Positions 42,113 to 52,832 of a stretch of DNA of 64,000 bases are shown here, in pieces; within the stretch, counting starts at the first letter, position 1; every line of letters begins with the position of its first letter. The DNA lies in NCBI GenBank assembly GCA_001566295.1, contig KQ964256.1:620001-684000 (forward strand). Direction: 5' to 3'. Source of the DNA: Microdochium bolleyi. Its lineage: Eukaryota > Ascomycota > Sordariomycetes > Xylariales > Microdochiaceae. The notes beneath the pieces were generated by a model. That model was not told the origin of the DNA, ran no database searches, and saw nothing but the letters and a program-made list of their open reading frames with translations. The position numbers and the translations under genes were made by a program.

Positions 42113-45100
42113 ATGGTCTTCGGCTCCATCGCCCGACCGGCCTCGCCGCCCCCGGCCAGCGGCCTTGCGCCCGACGACGGCGGCCACGCAATCCGGTTTC
42201 TCCTGCGTGACCTGCCCACCCGCTCCGTCCGCCTCTCACCCACGCGCGCCCACGTCGTCCGCGCCCTCGACGACATCCACCTCGAGCACGGCACAAACTA
42301 CATCACCATCGTCGGCCTTTCCCCCACCATCGACGACCAGTCGGTTAAGCTCGACGCCACCGGCCCGGCCACCATCACAGACATCTCGGTCCACCTGCTT
42401 CCCAATAGGGACATCTTTGAGGACATCTATCCGGACACGGGCGATAGCGACGACAGCGATACTCTGTCCGACTCCTCCGACTCCGCCTCCGAGGCTGGCC
42501 AGGATGCACCAGGCTCATCCCAACAGGGGGCCAAGTTCCTCGAGGAGAGCGAGACAGTTGTCGCCCTCCGCCAGCAGCTGGCCTCCCTCTGCGATGAACA
42601 GCACCGCGCCGAGGAGCTCGTGGCCAGCGCTGAGGTCCGCCTCAAGTTCCTCCATGCGTACGGCCGGCGTATCACCGATCCAGTTCCTATTGTCTCTCGT
42701 GATGTTGAGCAGCCTCCGCCTCGCCCCGAGATCGACATCGTCGCCAGCCTGGAAACATACCGGGCCGAGCGGGAGAAGGCTTTTTGCGATAACATGCAGG
42801 GCAAGACACAGGGACGCCAGATCCAGGATAAAATCAGAAAGCTGACCTCCCAGATCGAACGTGAGCTCAAGGTAGCTGGGAAGGCTCGCTCTGAGGCACT
42901 CAAGTTAAAGTCGAAGGCCGCAATCGTCAGGGAGAAGGAGCGCCAGCGCAAGGAGCGAAAGTTCGTGGAGAGGACCAAGGAGAAGCTGCGCATTCGCCAG
43001 GAACGAGAGGCCTGCTGGCCTCGCAACGTCTATGTTGTCAAAGTCACCCTGGAAACGGTCACATTAACCCCGGGCTCCACCCGGCGCAACTCTGTCTCCA
43101 GCGACACTGTCCATCTGTCCACTTCTGTCCAGACCGATGCTGATGAAAAAGTCGTAGGAGGTTTGACACTGAGCTACATGACCACTTCAGCTTACTGGTC
43201 TCCAACCTATGATCTGTCGCTCTCGACCGTGTCCAACTCAGCAACGCTCTGCTTCGATGCCATGCTCACGAATCACACTTCGGAGACGTGGAGCAACTGC
43301 AAAGTATCACTGACAACCTCGCAGGCCGAGTCTACAGATCTGACAGACAAACTTCCCCATCTACTCTCCTGGCAGATTAAGATCGCAGATAGGGACGGCG
43401 CGGACCCCTCTGAGGAACATCCTCTTGACAATATCTTGTACTCGAAGGAGGAACAAGCCCAGAAGTCGAGCAGGTTCTTCCAGTGCCATGCACGTAACGC
43501 GTTCCAGTCACGGTCGTCTTTATTTGGTGTCGGACCTGAGCCACCCACGTGTGGCCTCTTTGGAACCTCGAGAGGGCCTGCTTCTACACTTCCACCAGCC
43601 CTAGGATCTACAGCTTTTCCACCTGCCAACTTTTCTTCCTCGGGTGGTCTTTTCGGTGGATCTGGGGCTCATAAGCCACCTGTCAGCCCTTTCGGGCAAC
43701 TGGCTTCAGCTCAGACGGCGCCCCCAAGCTGGGCAAACTCTTCTGTCAAAGCCGCCGGTAGCTTCAGTGGCTTCGAGTCTAACACCACTACAGCCAACCC
43801 CTTCGGGACCAGAAGTACGACGCACGGGCTGCCCGGCAGCTCCAACACTGTTGCCTCCTCTGGCGGTTTTGGCTCGAACGGCGGGGGTCTATTTGGACAG
43901 TCAACAACTCCCTCCGGAGGCGGGCTCTTCGGCAGCCCACAGGCAAGTGTCACGACTGCCCCAGTGGCCTCACCACGAAACAACGAGTCGCCCAACGCGC
44001 ACATGGTTTCAGCTCCAGGGAGCAACGTCCCCACGCCAGGGAGCAGAAATGAAGGGTCCGCCCATGTTTCTGCCTTAGGTGCGAAAGCTGGTGGTTTCGG
44101 ATCTACGGTAAATCGTTCTCACGCTGCCGGACTTTTTGGAAGCTTTTCAATCTTATCAAGACAACCCTTCATCCCTAAGGAAGCAGCCGCAGTCGGCGGA
44201 GACAAGGCTACAGAAGGGAACGCCAATGATCCTGGCAATACTGACACAAACGACCTTAACGCGACTTCTGCAAGCCAGCTTCTTCCCGACACCACTGCCT
44301 TTGGAAATGTGGGGCCTATCTCCTTTGATGAAGACGAGTCGTCCTTCGTTCAAATGGGCCTGACCTCGAATTACGACCTTCCTGGCGCGCGAACTCTCAA
44401 GCCGACGGCTCCGACCAAGAACGGCGTCGGCGGCTCCTCGCGCCAGCGCGTGGCCCGCATAACCAACTTCACAGACATCAACTTCTCGCGGACCGTGGTG
44501 GCGAAGTACAAGGCGGCAGCCTACCTGCGCGTTAAGCTCTGCAACAGCAGCAAGATCCCCATCCTTAGCGGTCCCGCGAGCCTGACCCTCGACGGCAGCT
44601 TCCTTGGCCGGACGCAGCTCCCACCTCCCTCAGGCTCCAAGCTCTTTGGACAGTCCGGATCCGCAGCCGGGAGGTGTGTTAAGCCCGGCGAGTATATGCA
44701 TCTCGACTTGGGTATGGATCCGACCATTGAGGTCAGCTACCTTGGCCCGCTGGTCAAGCTGAACACGGCGGGCTCCGGCGCGGCTGGGTTCCTCCTAGGT
44801 AGCAGCAAGGAGACGACTCGCGTGTATACCCGACACATCACGCTGTTCAGTCGGCGCGAACACGGTTCTGAGAGTAGCTCTTCTGACGGCCGCAATACCA
44901 AGAACGCGGCGAAGACATCTGTCAGTGGTAGTAGAGAAAGCACACCTCCCTCCGCCGCGGCCAAGCCTGTGACTATAACGGTACTAGACCAGGTTCCTAC
45001 GACCGAGGACGAGCGGCTGCGCATCGAGGTCCTGAAGCCTGTCGGATTGACGAGTGGAGGCACCAAAGTCGCCATTAAGTCGAGTGGGATGTGGCCGCCC

Positions 45101-45292
45101 AGTAGCCCCAGCCACAGGAGCGGCAGTGGTGATGATGACGACGACACGTCGTGGGGCAAGGCGGAGGCTAGGATGCTGCCGTCCGGCAAGGTGGAATGGG
45201 ATGTGACGCTGAACCCGTCCCGGATGGTCAAGCTGACGCTGGAGTACCAGTGCTCGCACCCGAAAGGGGAAAGTGTCACAAATGTATCGTGA
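42113..45292 (+). CDS. DUF4139 (mucoidy inhibitor-like) protein with an FG/GLFG-rich insertion
   Basis: A single exon of 1059 residues from ATG 42113. The N-terminal region (IRFLLRDLPTRSVRLSPTRAHVVRALDDI) matches the DUF4140-type strand-rich domain. It is followed by a coiled coil (EETVVALRQQLASLCDEQHRAEEL and a Lys/Glu-rich helix REKERQRKERKFVERTKEKL). The DUF4139 beta-domain then begins (LTLSYMTTSAYWSPTYDLSLS) and is completed at the C-terminus (ARITNFTDINFSRTVVAKYKAA to KLTLEYQCSHPKGES). Between these halves, residues about 467-680 form a low-complexity stretch with at least eight FG dipeptides, many as GLFG or GGFG. The family occurs in bacteria and fungi and its function is not established; the bacterial name comes from effects on polysaccharide production. 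The FG stretch looks like a nucleoporin domain and is treated under findings. Confidence 0.84.
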   Translation: MVFGSIARPASPPPASGLAPDDGGHAIRFLLRDLPTRSVRLSPTRAHVVRALDDIHLEHGTNYITIVGLSPTIDDQSVKLDATGPATITDISVHLLPNRDIFEDIYPDTGDSDDSDTLSDSSDSASEAGQDAPGSSQQGAKFLEESETVVALRQQLASLCDEQHRAEELVASAEVRLKFLHAYGRRITDPVPIVSRDVEQPPPRPEIDIVASLETYRAEREKAFCDNMQGKTQGRQIQDKIRKLTSQIERELKVAGKARSEALKLKSKAAIVREKERQRKERKFVERTKEKLRIRQEREACWPRNVYVVKVTLETVTLTPGSTRRNSVSSDTVHLSTSVQTDADEKVVGGLTLSYMTTSAYWSPTYDLSLSTVSNSATLCFDAMLTNHTSETWSNCKVSLTTSQAESTDLTDKLPHLLSWQIKIADRDGADPSEEHPLDNILYSKEEQAQKSSRFFQCHARNAFQSRSSLFGVGPEPPTCGLFGTSRGPASTLPPALGSTAFPPANFSSSGGLFGGSGAHKPPVSPFGQLASAQTAPPSWANSSVKAAGSFSGFESNTTTANPFGTRSTTHGLPGSSNTVASSGGFGSNGGGLFGQSTTPSGGGLFGSPQASVTTAPVASPRNNESPNAHMVSAPGSNVPTPGSRNEGSAHVSALGAKAGGFGSTVNRSHAAGLFGSFSILSRQPFIPKEAAAVGGDKATEGNANDPGNTDTNDLNATSASQLLPDTTAFGNVGPISFDEDESSFVQMGLTSNYDLPGARTLKPTAPTKNGVGGSSRQRVARITNFTDINFSRTVVAKYKAAAYLRVKLCNSSKIPILSGPASLTLDGSFLGRTQLPPPSGSKLFGQSGSAAGRCVKPGEYMHLDLGMDPTIEVSYLGPLVKLNTAGSGAAGFLLGSSKETTRVYTRHITLFSRREHGSESSSSDGRNTKNAAKTSVSGSRESTPPSAAAKPVTITVLDQVPTTEDERLRIEVLKPVGLTSGGTKVAIKSSGMWPPSSPSHRSGSGDDDDDTSWGKAEARMLPSGKVEWDVTLNPSRMVKLTLEYQCSHPKGESVTNVS

Positions 45293-45617
45293 GTCGTTCC
45301 ACCGAGGACGCATCGATGCTGGAGACAGAATCCGAAAGCTTTTCAGGCTCTGGACCTCTACCGACGGAGTAGTTCATCTCTGATATAACGTCGGGACACT
45401 GTTTGGATATTGGACTCCCCACACCGCAGATTGAACACGGCCATGGCCTATCACCCCTTCCCAAGTAGTTTAGAACAAGATCACAATTTCACATTGGATG
45501 TTATCATTCTCGTCCCGTCTTCATGCATGTGATATCATTCAAAATTTGCGTACAAGAATGGCATGATTCGCTCCGGGACTATCATGAATCTACAATGCTT
45601 ATGCTTTTCCACTGGAT
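45293..45617. other. Convergent intergenic region DUF4139/HET-C2
   Basis: A 325-bp spacer between two convergent 3' ends, with AT-rich DNA near 45480-45560 that suits polyadenylation. No gene is seen. Confidence 0.5.
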
Positions 45618-46463
45618 CTACCACTTGGCCTCCTTGCGGTCCTGGAAGCCTTTGAGGATAGTGACAACCTTTTCGAGGGCGGCGAGGTAGGTGCGCATCT
45701 CGGTTGTGACCTGGGCCTGGTCAGAGCCGAGCTTGCCGTAGAAGTCCTTGCGGTAAGGGCAGGCGCCCATGGCGGCGGAGAAGACGGGGCGCACGAGGAA
45801 GCCGTGGTGAGGCTTGAGCGTGGCACCGTAGGCGTTACGGAACGAGTCAGCGAGCTCCTCGGACTCCTTTGCGACGTTCTGGCTCAGGGCGATGCAGGTG
45901 AAGTCAAGACCGCTGTTATAAGAAGATGCTAAATGTCAGAGGCTGACTGATGGTTCCATCTATGGACCGGAATGAGGGAAGGTGTACGAACCGGACAAGC
46001 CAGAGGAGACCCTCGGCAGCGGTGTGCTTCTTGGTCTTGAGCTCGTTGATGACAAGGGCCTGGACGGTGGCGGACTCGCCGGGAGCGGCGAGCTGGCGTT
46101 CGCGGAGTTTCTGGAGGCGGAGGGTTTAGTTTGATGCGTTCGAACGGCTCTGGTGCTGCAGGATGGGGATCCTAGTACCTTGATGTTGCCGAGCATGTCG
46201 GACTTGACAGGGGAGAAGGCTACCGAGCCGAGGGCATCTGTGGTGGTGAGAAAGCGAGTAAGCGGTCGATGCGGGGGCTAAGAGAGGCGTAGGGCGGATG
46301 AAGGGCTGTGCGGACCGAACATGGTGGTGAGGGACTCTGCGGCATCGAGGAAGGCCGAGGTGTCGATGGCGTTGTCGTTGTCGGCATCGATGGGGACGTC
46401 GACAAAGGACTTCTTGAAGGTCTGGAGGAAGGTGCCTCCGGGGGGGATGGTGGGAGCAGACAT
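45618..46463 (-). CDS. het-c2: Glycolipid transfer protein, HET-C2 type
   Basis: Four predicted exons on the minus strand: 46463-46316, 46237-46179, 46110-45992 and 45912-45618, giving 206 residues, the family's usual length. The GLTP fold is evident: FLDAAESLTTMFD, then LGSVAFSPVKSDMLGNIK containing the Asp-Asn-Lys ligand site (the D and N of SDMLGNI plus the lysine), the conserved Trp in EGLLWLVRGLDF, and the His-bearing NAYGATLKPHHGFLVRPVF. The sugar-binding residues of GLTP (Asp, Asn, Lys, Trp, His) are therefore all visible. The protein moves glycosphingolipids between membranes in the cytosol. In Podospora the gene is polymorphic and takes part in heterokaryon incompatibility. Nothing here shows which allele type this is. 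It lies divergent from a phospholipase D gene. Confidence 0.93.
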
Positions 46464-47628
46464 GGCGGTGATGTGTTGTTTGTGGAAGTGATTGGAAGTC
46501 GAAGTTGGCGATGGAGGTTCGGGGATATCTGGAAGAGAGCTTGGGCTTGGTCTAGCTTGGAGTTGGGAGTTGGGGGAGGGCGGTCAGGAGCGAGCTGGCA
46601 GCCGTTGTCTGGCGACACGGAAGGGGACTGGGGTGGGGTGGAGGCGGCGGAGGAGGGGTCTTGGAGGCAGCTCGACCCCTGAGCGCTGAGGGGAGACTCG
46701 CAGGGAGAGCTCCGGGCAGGATGTGGGGTAGGGCACATGGCGCCCAGGCGGCATCTTGGCAGGAGCAAGCTTCTGGAATCCGAGACATCGTCTTCCAAGG
46801 TTGCTTGTGCCCACCGCCTGACTCCCCTCCATGTGCTTGCTGTAATTTGTGCGTGCTTGACCCTTAGCTCAAGGGAAGCTGGACGCGGGTGGAGACAAAA
46901 CGACCTGGCCATCACCAGTCCGCGACTCGCTTCGACCAAGACCGAGCTTCACGACTGCCGCCTCAGCGACAACAAGCCGCGTGGGATCTCGCCCTCGGGC
47001 GAGATCCATCATGAATGTTGATGTCTGTCGCGGTATGGATCGGAGTGCCTACAATTATGCTCGGCCGGGTATGACGTCATGGCCGGGGCCGCACCTAGGC
47101 GAGCCCCGCCTGCATATCAAGCTTAGAATTACCTTAAGGCGACCTGCCTGCTTCAAGCTCCAGCCCGCCCGCAGGATGACGCACGTCAGTATCGCCCATG
47201 CCTGCTTCTCGCCAAAGCCGTGGGGCCGGCCCTGGTGATAGGTCCGAACGGTTGTTCGGCATCAGCAGCCATCCTCGTCGACTCGGGTCGAGCCTGCTGA
47301 CTCGGACGCTGCAAGGGTGGGCAGGGACGCCATGCTCGTGGTCGCTGCCGTGCCTGGCAGCCTGCATCCTGCATCCTGCCCTATGACGGCCTCGTCCACG
47401 CTTCAAAGTCCTTGCTCGATCTGCCCGCACACAGCTATATCTCGCTGCCCTCCCACCCGCGGGTCTTACGACCTTGCCAGCATCCATACAACCCTAAATC
47501 TCCTGCGTTCCACCTCCACCTCGCCGTCCCAGTTCCATGCTGTCGCTTCCTCCGACTTGTCGCCCTCTTGCTCGCCTTCGCTCGTGCATAACACAGTCTG
47601 GGGCTCGGTAGATCGAGCATCCTCCGCC
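46464..47628. promoter_or_regulatory. Divergent intergenic region HET-C2/phospholipase D
   Basis: These 1165 bp hold the promoters of a glycolipid transfer protein gene (-) and a phospholipase D gene (+). The minus-strand frame upstream of HET-C2 is Pro/Ser rich without domains and reflects leader composition. The PLD side from about 47440 to 47600 is pyrimidine-rich. No other gene is recognised. Confidence 0.45.
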
Positions 47629-50544
47629 ATGGGCCGCGACGACGTCCAGACTGACAGCCACGCCTCTGTCTCCGAGAAGCTGCGCCATCCGATCCACGAG
47701 ATCAAGCAGAAGCTCGCAAACACGCATTTGCACGACGCAAAAGTCGCCCTCGTCCACAAAAAGTATCCCTTTCTCGCCCCCGTCTCTCCAGAGGCAGCGT
47801 GCACTCCATGTGGCTGACCCCCGTCGTCTCGGAACCAGACATCACCTTGGAAAGTTCAAGAATATTGTTAGTCACGACCGCACCGTGTCCAGTCGCCGTG
47901 GCGCTCCCTGCTTGCTGACACACCCCAAGTTCAATCCTGACCATCGCCACGATGAGGAGCACGAGCAGCGCTGCGATGAGAAGCGTAGTCGCATAGGAGA
48001 ACAACACCGTTTCCAGTCTTTCTTCCCCGAGCGCGACGGCAACCTCATCAAGTGGTATGTCGATGGGCGCAATTATTTCTGGGTACGTAAAGAAGCTCCC
48101 ATCGTGGCATCCCCGTGCTGTCGTCTGACAATATCCTTCCTTTCTAGGCTGTCTCCGAGGCCCTTGAGCGGGCCAAAGAGACTATCTACATTGCAGACTG
48201 GTGGCTTTCACCCGAGCTCTTCTTGCGCAGACCTCCATACCACAACCAAAAGTGGCGCCTGGACCAGATCCTCAAGCGAAGGGCCGAGGCAGGCGTCAAG
48301 ATTTATGTCATGGTCTACCGCGAGGTCGAGGCCGCCTTGACTTGTAACTCGGAGCACACAAAGCACGCTTTGCAGGGCCTGTGTCCAGAGGGCACCCCTG
48401 GCTATGGCAACATCAAGATCATGCGCCATCCTGACCACAACGTCCTTGAGAACGCCGCCGACATGACCTTCTACTGGGCACACCACGAGAAGTTCATCGT
48501 GATCGACTACGAGATGGCCTTCATCGGTGGCCTCGACCTGTGCTTCGGACGATGGGACAACCATCAGGTGCGTTGTAGGGAAGCGCAATCAATTGGCGTA
48601 TCACGGAACGGTCACTGACTACTGAGTGTAGCATGTTCTTGCTGACGTGCACCCCGAGGGTGTCGCCGAAGAAATCTGGCCTGGTCAGGACTTCAACAAC
48701 AACAGAGTGATGGACTTCCAAAATGTCGACGACTGGAAGCAAAACGAGCTGTCCAAGGCCGAATATGGCCGGATGCCCTGGCATGATGTGTCGATGGGTC
48801 TCATTGGGCCATGCGTCTACGACATTGCCGAGCACTTTGTGCTTCGTTGGAATTTCGTGAAGCGTGACAAGTACAAGAGGGACAGCCGATTTGACTGGCT
48901 CGAACTTCAAGGCCGGACTGGAGAGGACGAAGACTTGGTTGGCGTCCAGAGACCCAAGCATCCCGAAGGAGGCTACACAATGCACCCCCTCAGCCCCCTT
49001 GCCACAAAAAACCTTGGCAATCGAGGCTCGATTAAGGCGCAGATTGTACGTTCCAGCTCGGATTGGTCAAGCGGCATTCTCAAAGACCAAAGTATCCAGA
49101 ATGCGTACATCGAGATCATCAAAAAGGCCCAACACTTTGTCTACATTGAAAACCAATTCTTCATCACCGCCACTGGTGAGCATCAGAACCCGATTCACAA
49201 CAGAATTGGTGAGGCCATCGTCGAGGCCTGTGTGCGTGCAGGCAAGGAAGGCCGGAAGTTCCGCGTCATCATTCTCATTCCTGCTGTACCTGGGTTTGCA
49301 GGCGACCTACGCGACAATGCGGCTGCAGGGACACGCGCGATTATGGACTACCAGTACAAGTCGATCTGCCGTGGGGAAAACTCCATCATGGAGCGCATCC
49401 AGGCCGAAGGCGTTGACCCTACCAATCACATATTCGTCTTCAACCTTCGTTCCTACGACCGCCTCAACAAGACCCCGGCCGTGAAGAAGCAGGAGGAGGC
49501 TTCCGGCGTCAAGTACCATGATGTCCAGCGGGCCGAGGCAGAAGAAATCATGGGCGAGGGTATCCATGGTGCTACAGACGCCGAAGGTGCTCGGGATAGT
49601 CACATGGGTTCCAAACAAGAGAACGCGCGGGACGAGGCACCGGTTGCAAACACAGAAGCGAAGAAGAAATTCGAAGAGGCGAAAGAAGAAGGTCAGGAGA
49701 CGACTACATCCACTACCGTCGCTCACCATGCCATGGCTGGCCAGGGCAAGGTCTCGGACGAGTCCTGGGAGGGTGACATGAAGGATGAGGTCGAGAACTG
49801 GGTTCAGGAGGAACTCTACATCCACTCAAAGATCCTCATCGTCGATGACCGGATCACCGTGTGCGGCTCAAGCAATTTAAACGACCGTAGTCAGCTGGGC
49901 AGCCACGACAGTGAGCTCTCCATCGTCATGGAAGACACCGATATCATCACGAGCACCATGGACGGACAGCCATATGAGGCCGGCAGGCACGCTGCCACTC
50001 TGCGACGCTATCTGTGGCGCGAGCACCTTGGCTTGTTACCACCTCAGCCCATGGACGCAACCGGCGATCGCAATGCTCAGCCTCCCGGCGACGATTCACC
50101 CCAGGACTATTGGGACAAGGATGAGTCCTACAAATTTGTCGAGGATCCCATGAGTGACGATTTATGGGAGATGTGGACTGGCAACGCGACAAGGAATACG
50201 GAGATCTTCCGCCACCTATTCCACGCAGATCCAGATGATCATGGTGAGTGCATGTGTCAACATACAGTGGTTTTAGCCTGTGGACGTTCGGGACTACACG
50301 AGAGTACTGACCGCGCTTATTACCTGCAGTAAAAACATTCGAGGATTACGACACGTTCCTGCCACCAAAGCAGACCAAGGCTGGCCGCATCTTCGATCGC
50401 TACATGCCTCCAGAAGACATTCGTACCAAACTCGATGAGATCAAAGGCCACCTGGTCTGGATGCCTCTCGAGTATCTCAAGGAAGCGGATATGGCCGAGA
50501 CTGGGCTACAGGTGAACTCGTGGACCGAGAGCATATATACTTGA
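47629..50544 (+). CDS. Phospholipase D (two HKD motifs)
   Basis: Five predicted exons: 47629-47762, 47872-48082, 48148-48567, 48632-50243 and 50330-50544, giving 863 residues. The first catalytic motif is HHEKFIVIDYEMAFIGGLDLC and the second HSKILIVDDRITVCGSSNLNDRS, both with intact His, Lys and Asp. Between them lie the IENQFFI segment of the eukaryotic PLD superfamily and the GDLRDNAAAGTRA region. A Lys/Glu-rich insertion (about residues 590-660 of the protein) precedes the second motif. The enzyme hydrolyses phosphatidylcholine to phosphatidic acid and choline at membranes; fungal relatives include yeast Spo14 and Aspergillus PldA. No PX or PH domain is visible in the N-terminus, so this is the short fungal type. 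The first intron's ends (donor 47763, acceptor 47871) are the least certain part; the other junctions restore conserved protein. Confidence 0.9.
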
Positions 50545-51062
50545 GCATAAAGATCCTTTCTGCATGAACGGTCTCTGGCATTTTGGCTAGGCAGTCTGCA
50601 CAGTACAGTACTCATAGTTGGAGACATCGAGACGTCGCCAGGTGTTCATTGGAATCCTGCACGGATTCATTCTATATAGCTACTCTGTAAATGACCGCGT
50701 GAGCATAACATGCTTAGCCACCACGTTCGGCTCTCATTCGAGAAGGATTTTTGCACTATCATCACACGCAAAAATTACACAGTCCTCCGTATCCGTCTAC
50801 ATCACTACATGGCTTGACGAATTTGCAGAGCACGGTTTTGTGTCCGCGGTCGTCGCGACCGTAGATGGAACCAGTGCGTACAATAAAACCACCCAGCTGA
50901 GCAGGGTATGCACGAATAGTGGCAACCTGTAGCATCAAAACTACACAAATTCTCTCGTCATGCCAACGCCGTAAACGCCGCTTGATTCTATGTATTACAA
51001 AAGGCCATACATGCCCCAGTTTTAATATCACTGCCTCCCGATATCAACACAGCGAAAGATGC
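50545..51062. other. Convergent intergenic region PLD/Nup49
   Basis: These 518 bp lie between the 3' ends of the PLD gene (+) and the Nup49 gene (-). Short frames only; no gene is seen. Confidence 0.5.
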
Positions 51063-52430
51063 TCAAAAGTCATCTGTGCCGTTCACGCTTGATCCCCCCA
51101 TAAAGTCGCCAAGCTGTAGCCTTGTCATACCCTCCCTCGCGCCACCGACTTGCCCGGCCACACGCAGGATACCCTGCTCGAAATCGCGCAGGACGGCGAC
51201 CAGGTCTTGGATCCTATCGTCGATTCCGCTGGGGGCGCCGTTCTTGGACGCCATAAGCTTCTGAAGTTGTTCAACGAGGCCATGCTGGACACCGTGGAGG
51301 TGGGACTCGATCTCGGAGAGGTTCTGCTGGTACTTGTTGAGCTGTTTGTCCATCTCATCGGCAGTAGAGGAGAAGAAGGAGACGAGGTCCTGGCCGTCGG
51401 ACTCGGTGTTAGCAGTCGCGGCAGCGGCAGACCGCGGCGCCCACAGGTTCGGGGCGTGGTACTGTTGGGGCAGTTTGAGGTTGTCGATGGCGCGGAAGCT
51501 CAGGCGGGCATGGTCTGCGTCCTCCTTGACGAGGCCGCGAGCGACCTCGATGGCCTGGGCATCGGCTTCGAGGGCGCCACGGACGCCCTGGTACTTGCTG
51601 GCGACAAACTTGACGTCGTTGGGGATGTCGTCAAGCATAGGGCCGTGGCCGGCCATGAAGGCATCAACCTGGCGGTGGTAGTCGAGCTGGTGCAGGATAC
51701 CCTTGTCGACCTGCTCGAGCAGCTTCTGCAGCTCGTCAGTGAGATCGGTGAAGCGTGTCGTACCCTTGAGGTTGGACACATCGATCCGCACACCTGGGAC
51801 GGTCTGCTGCTGGGCCGTGGAGCCAAGTAAAGAGCCTCCGAGCATGCTGGGTTGTTGTTGCTGTTGTTGAGGTTGCTGTGCGCTGGCCTGGGGGGTTGAA
51901 GTCGCGCCGCCACTACAGGAGATGAGGTTAGAGATAAGACTCGCAAGGGGGAGGCAAGCAGACATCGGGCACGGGAGCTTACAAGAGGGAGGATGTGATA
52001 TTCGTGGTGGCGGCGGCTGGCCTGTTCAACGTGGAGCCGCCGAAGAGACTCGAGGTCTGAGTCTGAGTCTGCTGTGGTTGCGCGGCTGGGGCAGCACCGA
52101 ATAGACTGGGCGTCGAGGCCGCGGGTGCGGGTGTCGTAGAGGACGTGTTGCCGAACAGGCCGCCTCCTGTCGTGGGCTTGCTTCCGAAGAGACTCGGAGT
52201 GGTCGTCGTGCCCGCGGTGGGCTGGGCGGCGGATGACGTGTTTGCGGCGCCAAAGAGGCTGCTGGCGGGCGCCTGTGTGTTTGTGGTGCTCGAGCCACTG
52301 CGAAGCTGTCAGCATGGCAGTCTAGATGGTACGCGACAAATGTAGACAGAGAAGAGACGGACAAGAGAGTGTTTGCCGAGCCCGTGTTGATGCTCAGGCC
52401 GGGGCCGCTGGCGGACCGCGCAAGGGCCAT
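51063..52430 (-). CDS. NUP49: GLFG nucleoporin Nup49
   Basis: Three predicted exons on the minus strand: 52430-52363, 52297-51983 and 51912-51063, giving 410 residues. The N-terminal third is an FG domain with SLFG/GLFG repeats (ASSLFGAANTSS, TPSLFGSKPTTGGGLFGNT). A Gln-rich linker follows, then the coiled-coil region that binds Nsp1 and Nup57 (TRFTDLTDELQKLLEQVDKG, DEMDKQLNKYQQNLSEIESHL, KLMASKNGAP). This is the Nup49/Nup58 member of the central-channel trimer of the nuclear pore, where the FG repeats form the permeability barrier. Both introns interrupt the Phe codon of an FG dipeptide as TT|T followed by GGC, so exon 2 (315 nt) is symmetric. The gene diverges from the polyadenylation factor Fip1 gene. 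Confidence 0.9.
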
Positions 52431-52832
52431 TGTGGGCGCGGTGTGGCAGGCTGCGCGAGGTCGGTGTGGCTAGACCGTCCGGACGAGTGCGTTGGGCAGG
52501 CTGCTGGATTCAGAGAGGCAAGCATGCAGGTTGCGTGCCTGTGCGGTGCCGTGGTGAAGCTGGAGAGTGCTGTTTTTGTTGTTTTGGGGTTGGTGGAGGC
52601 GAGAGCTTTCCAGCGGCTCCCCGGCGTGCACGAGCAGAGGTACCTGGGTCGGCGCGGCGTGCAGGGGTTCGCCAGGTACCTGCCCGGGCACCGCACTGTA
52701 CGCTCTGAGTGGTCGCGCGCGACTCCAGCTTCCAGCTTGAGCATGCCTGTGCTAGGCAGGGCCAGCACGACCTCGAATACTGCAACAACAGACACGCGCG
52801 TCAGTCCGCTCCGGCTGCCACTTCCACCGACC
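52431..52832. promoter_or_regulatory. Divergent promoter of NUP49 and FIP1
   Basis: These 402 bp lie between the start codons of Nup49 (-) and Fip1 (+) and must carry both promoters. No TATA box is apparent. Open frames running through it are composition shadows. Confidence 0.55.
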
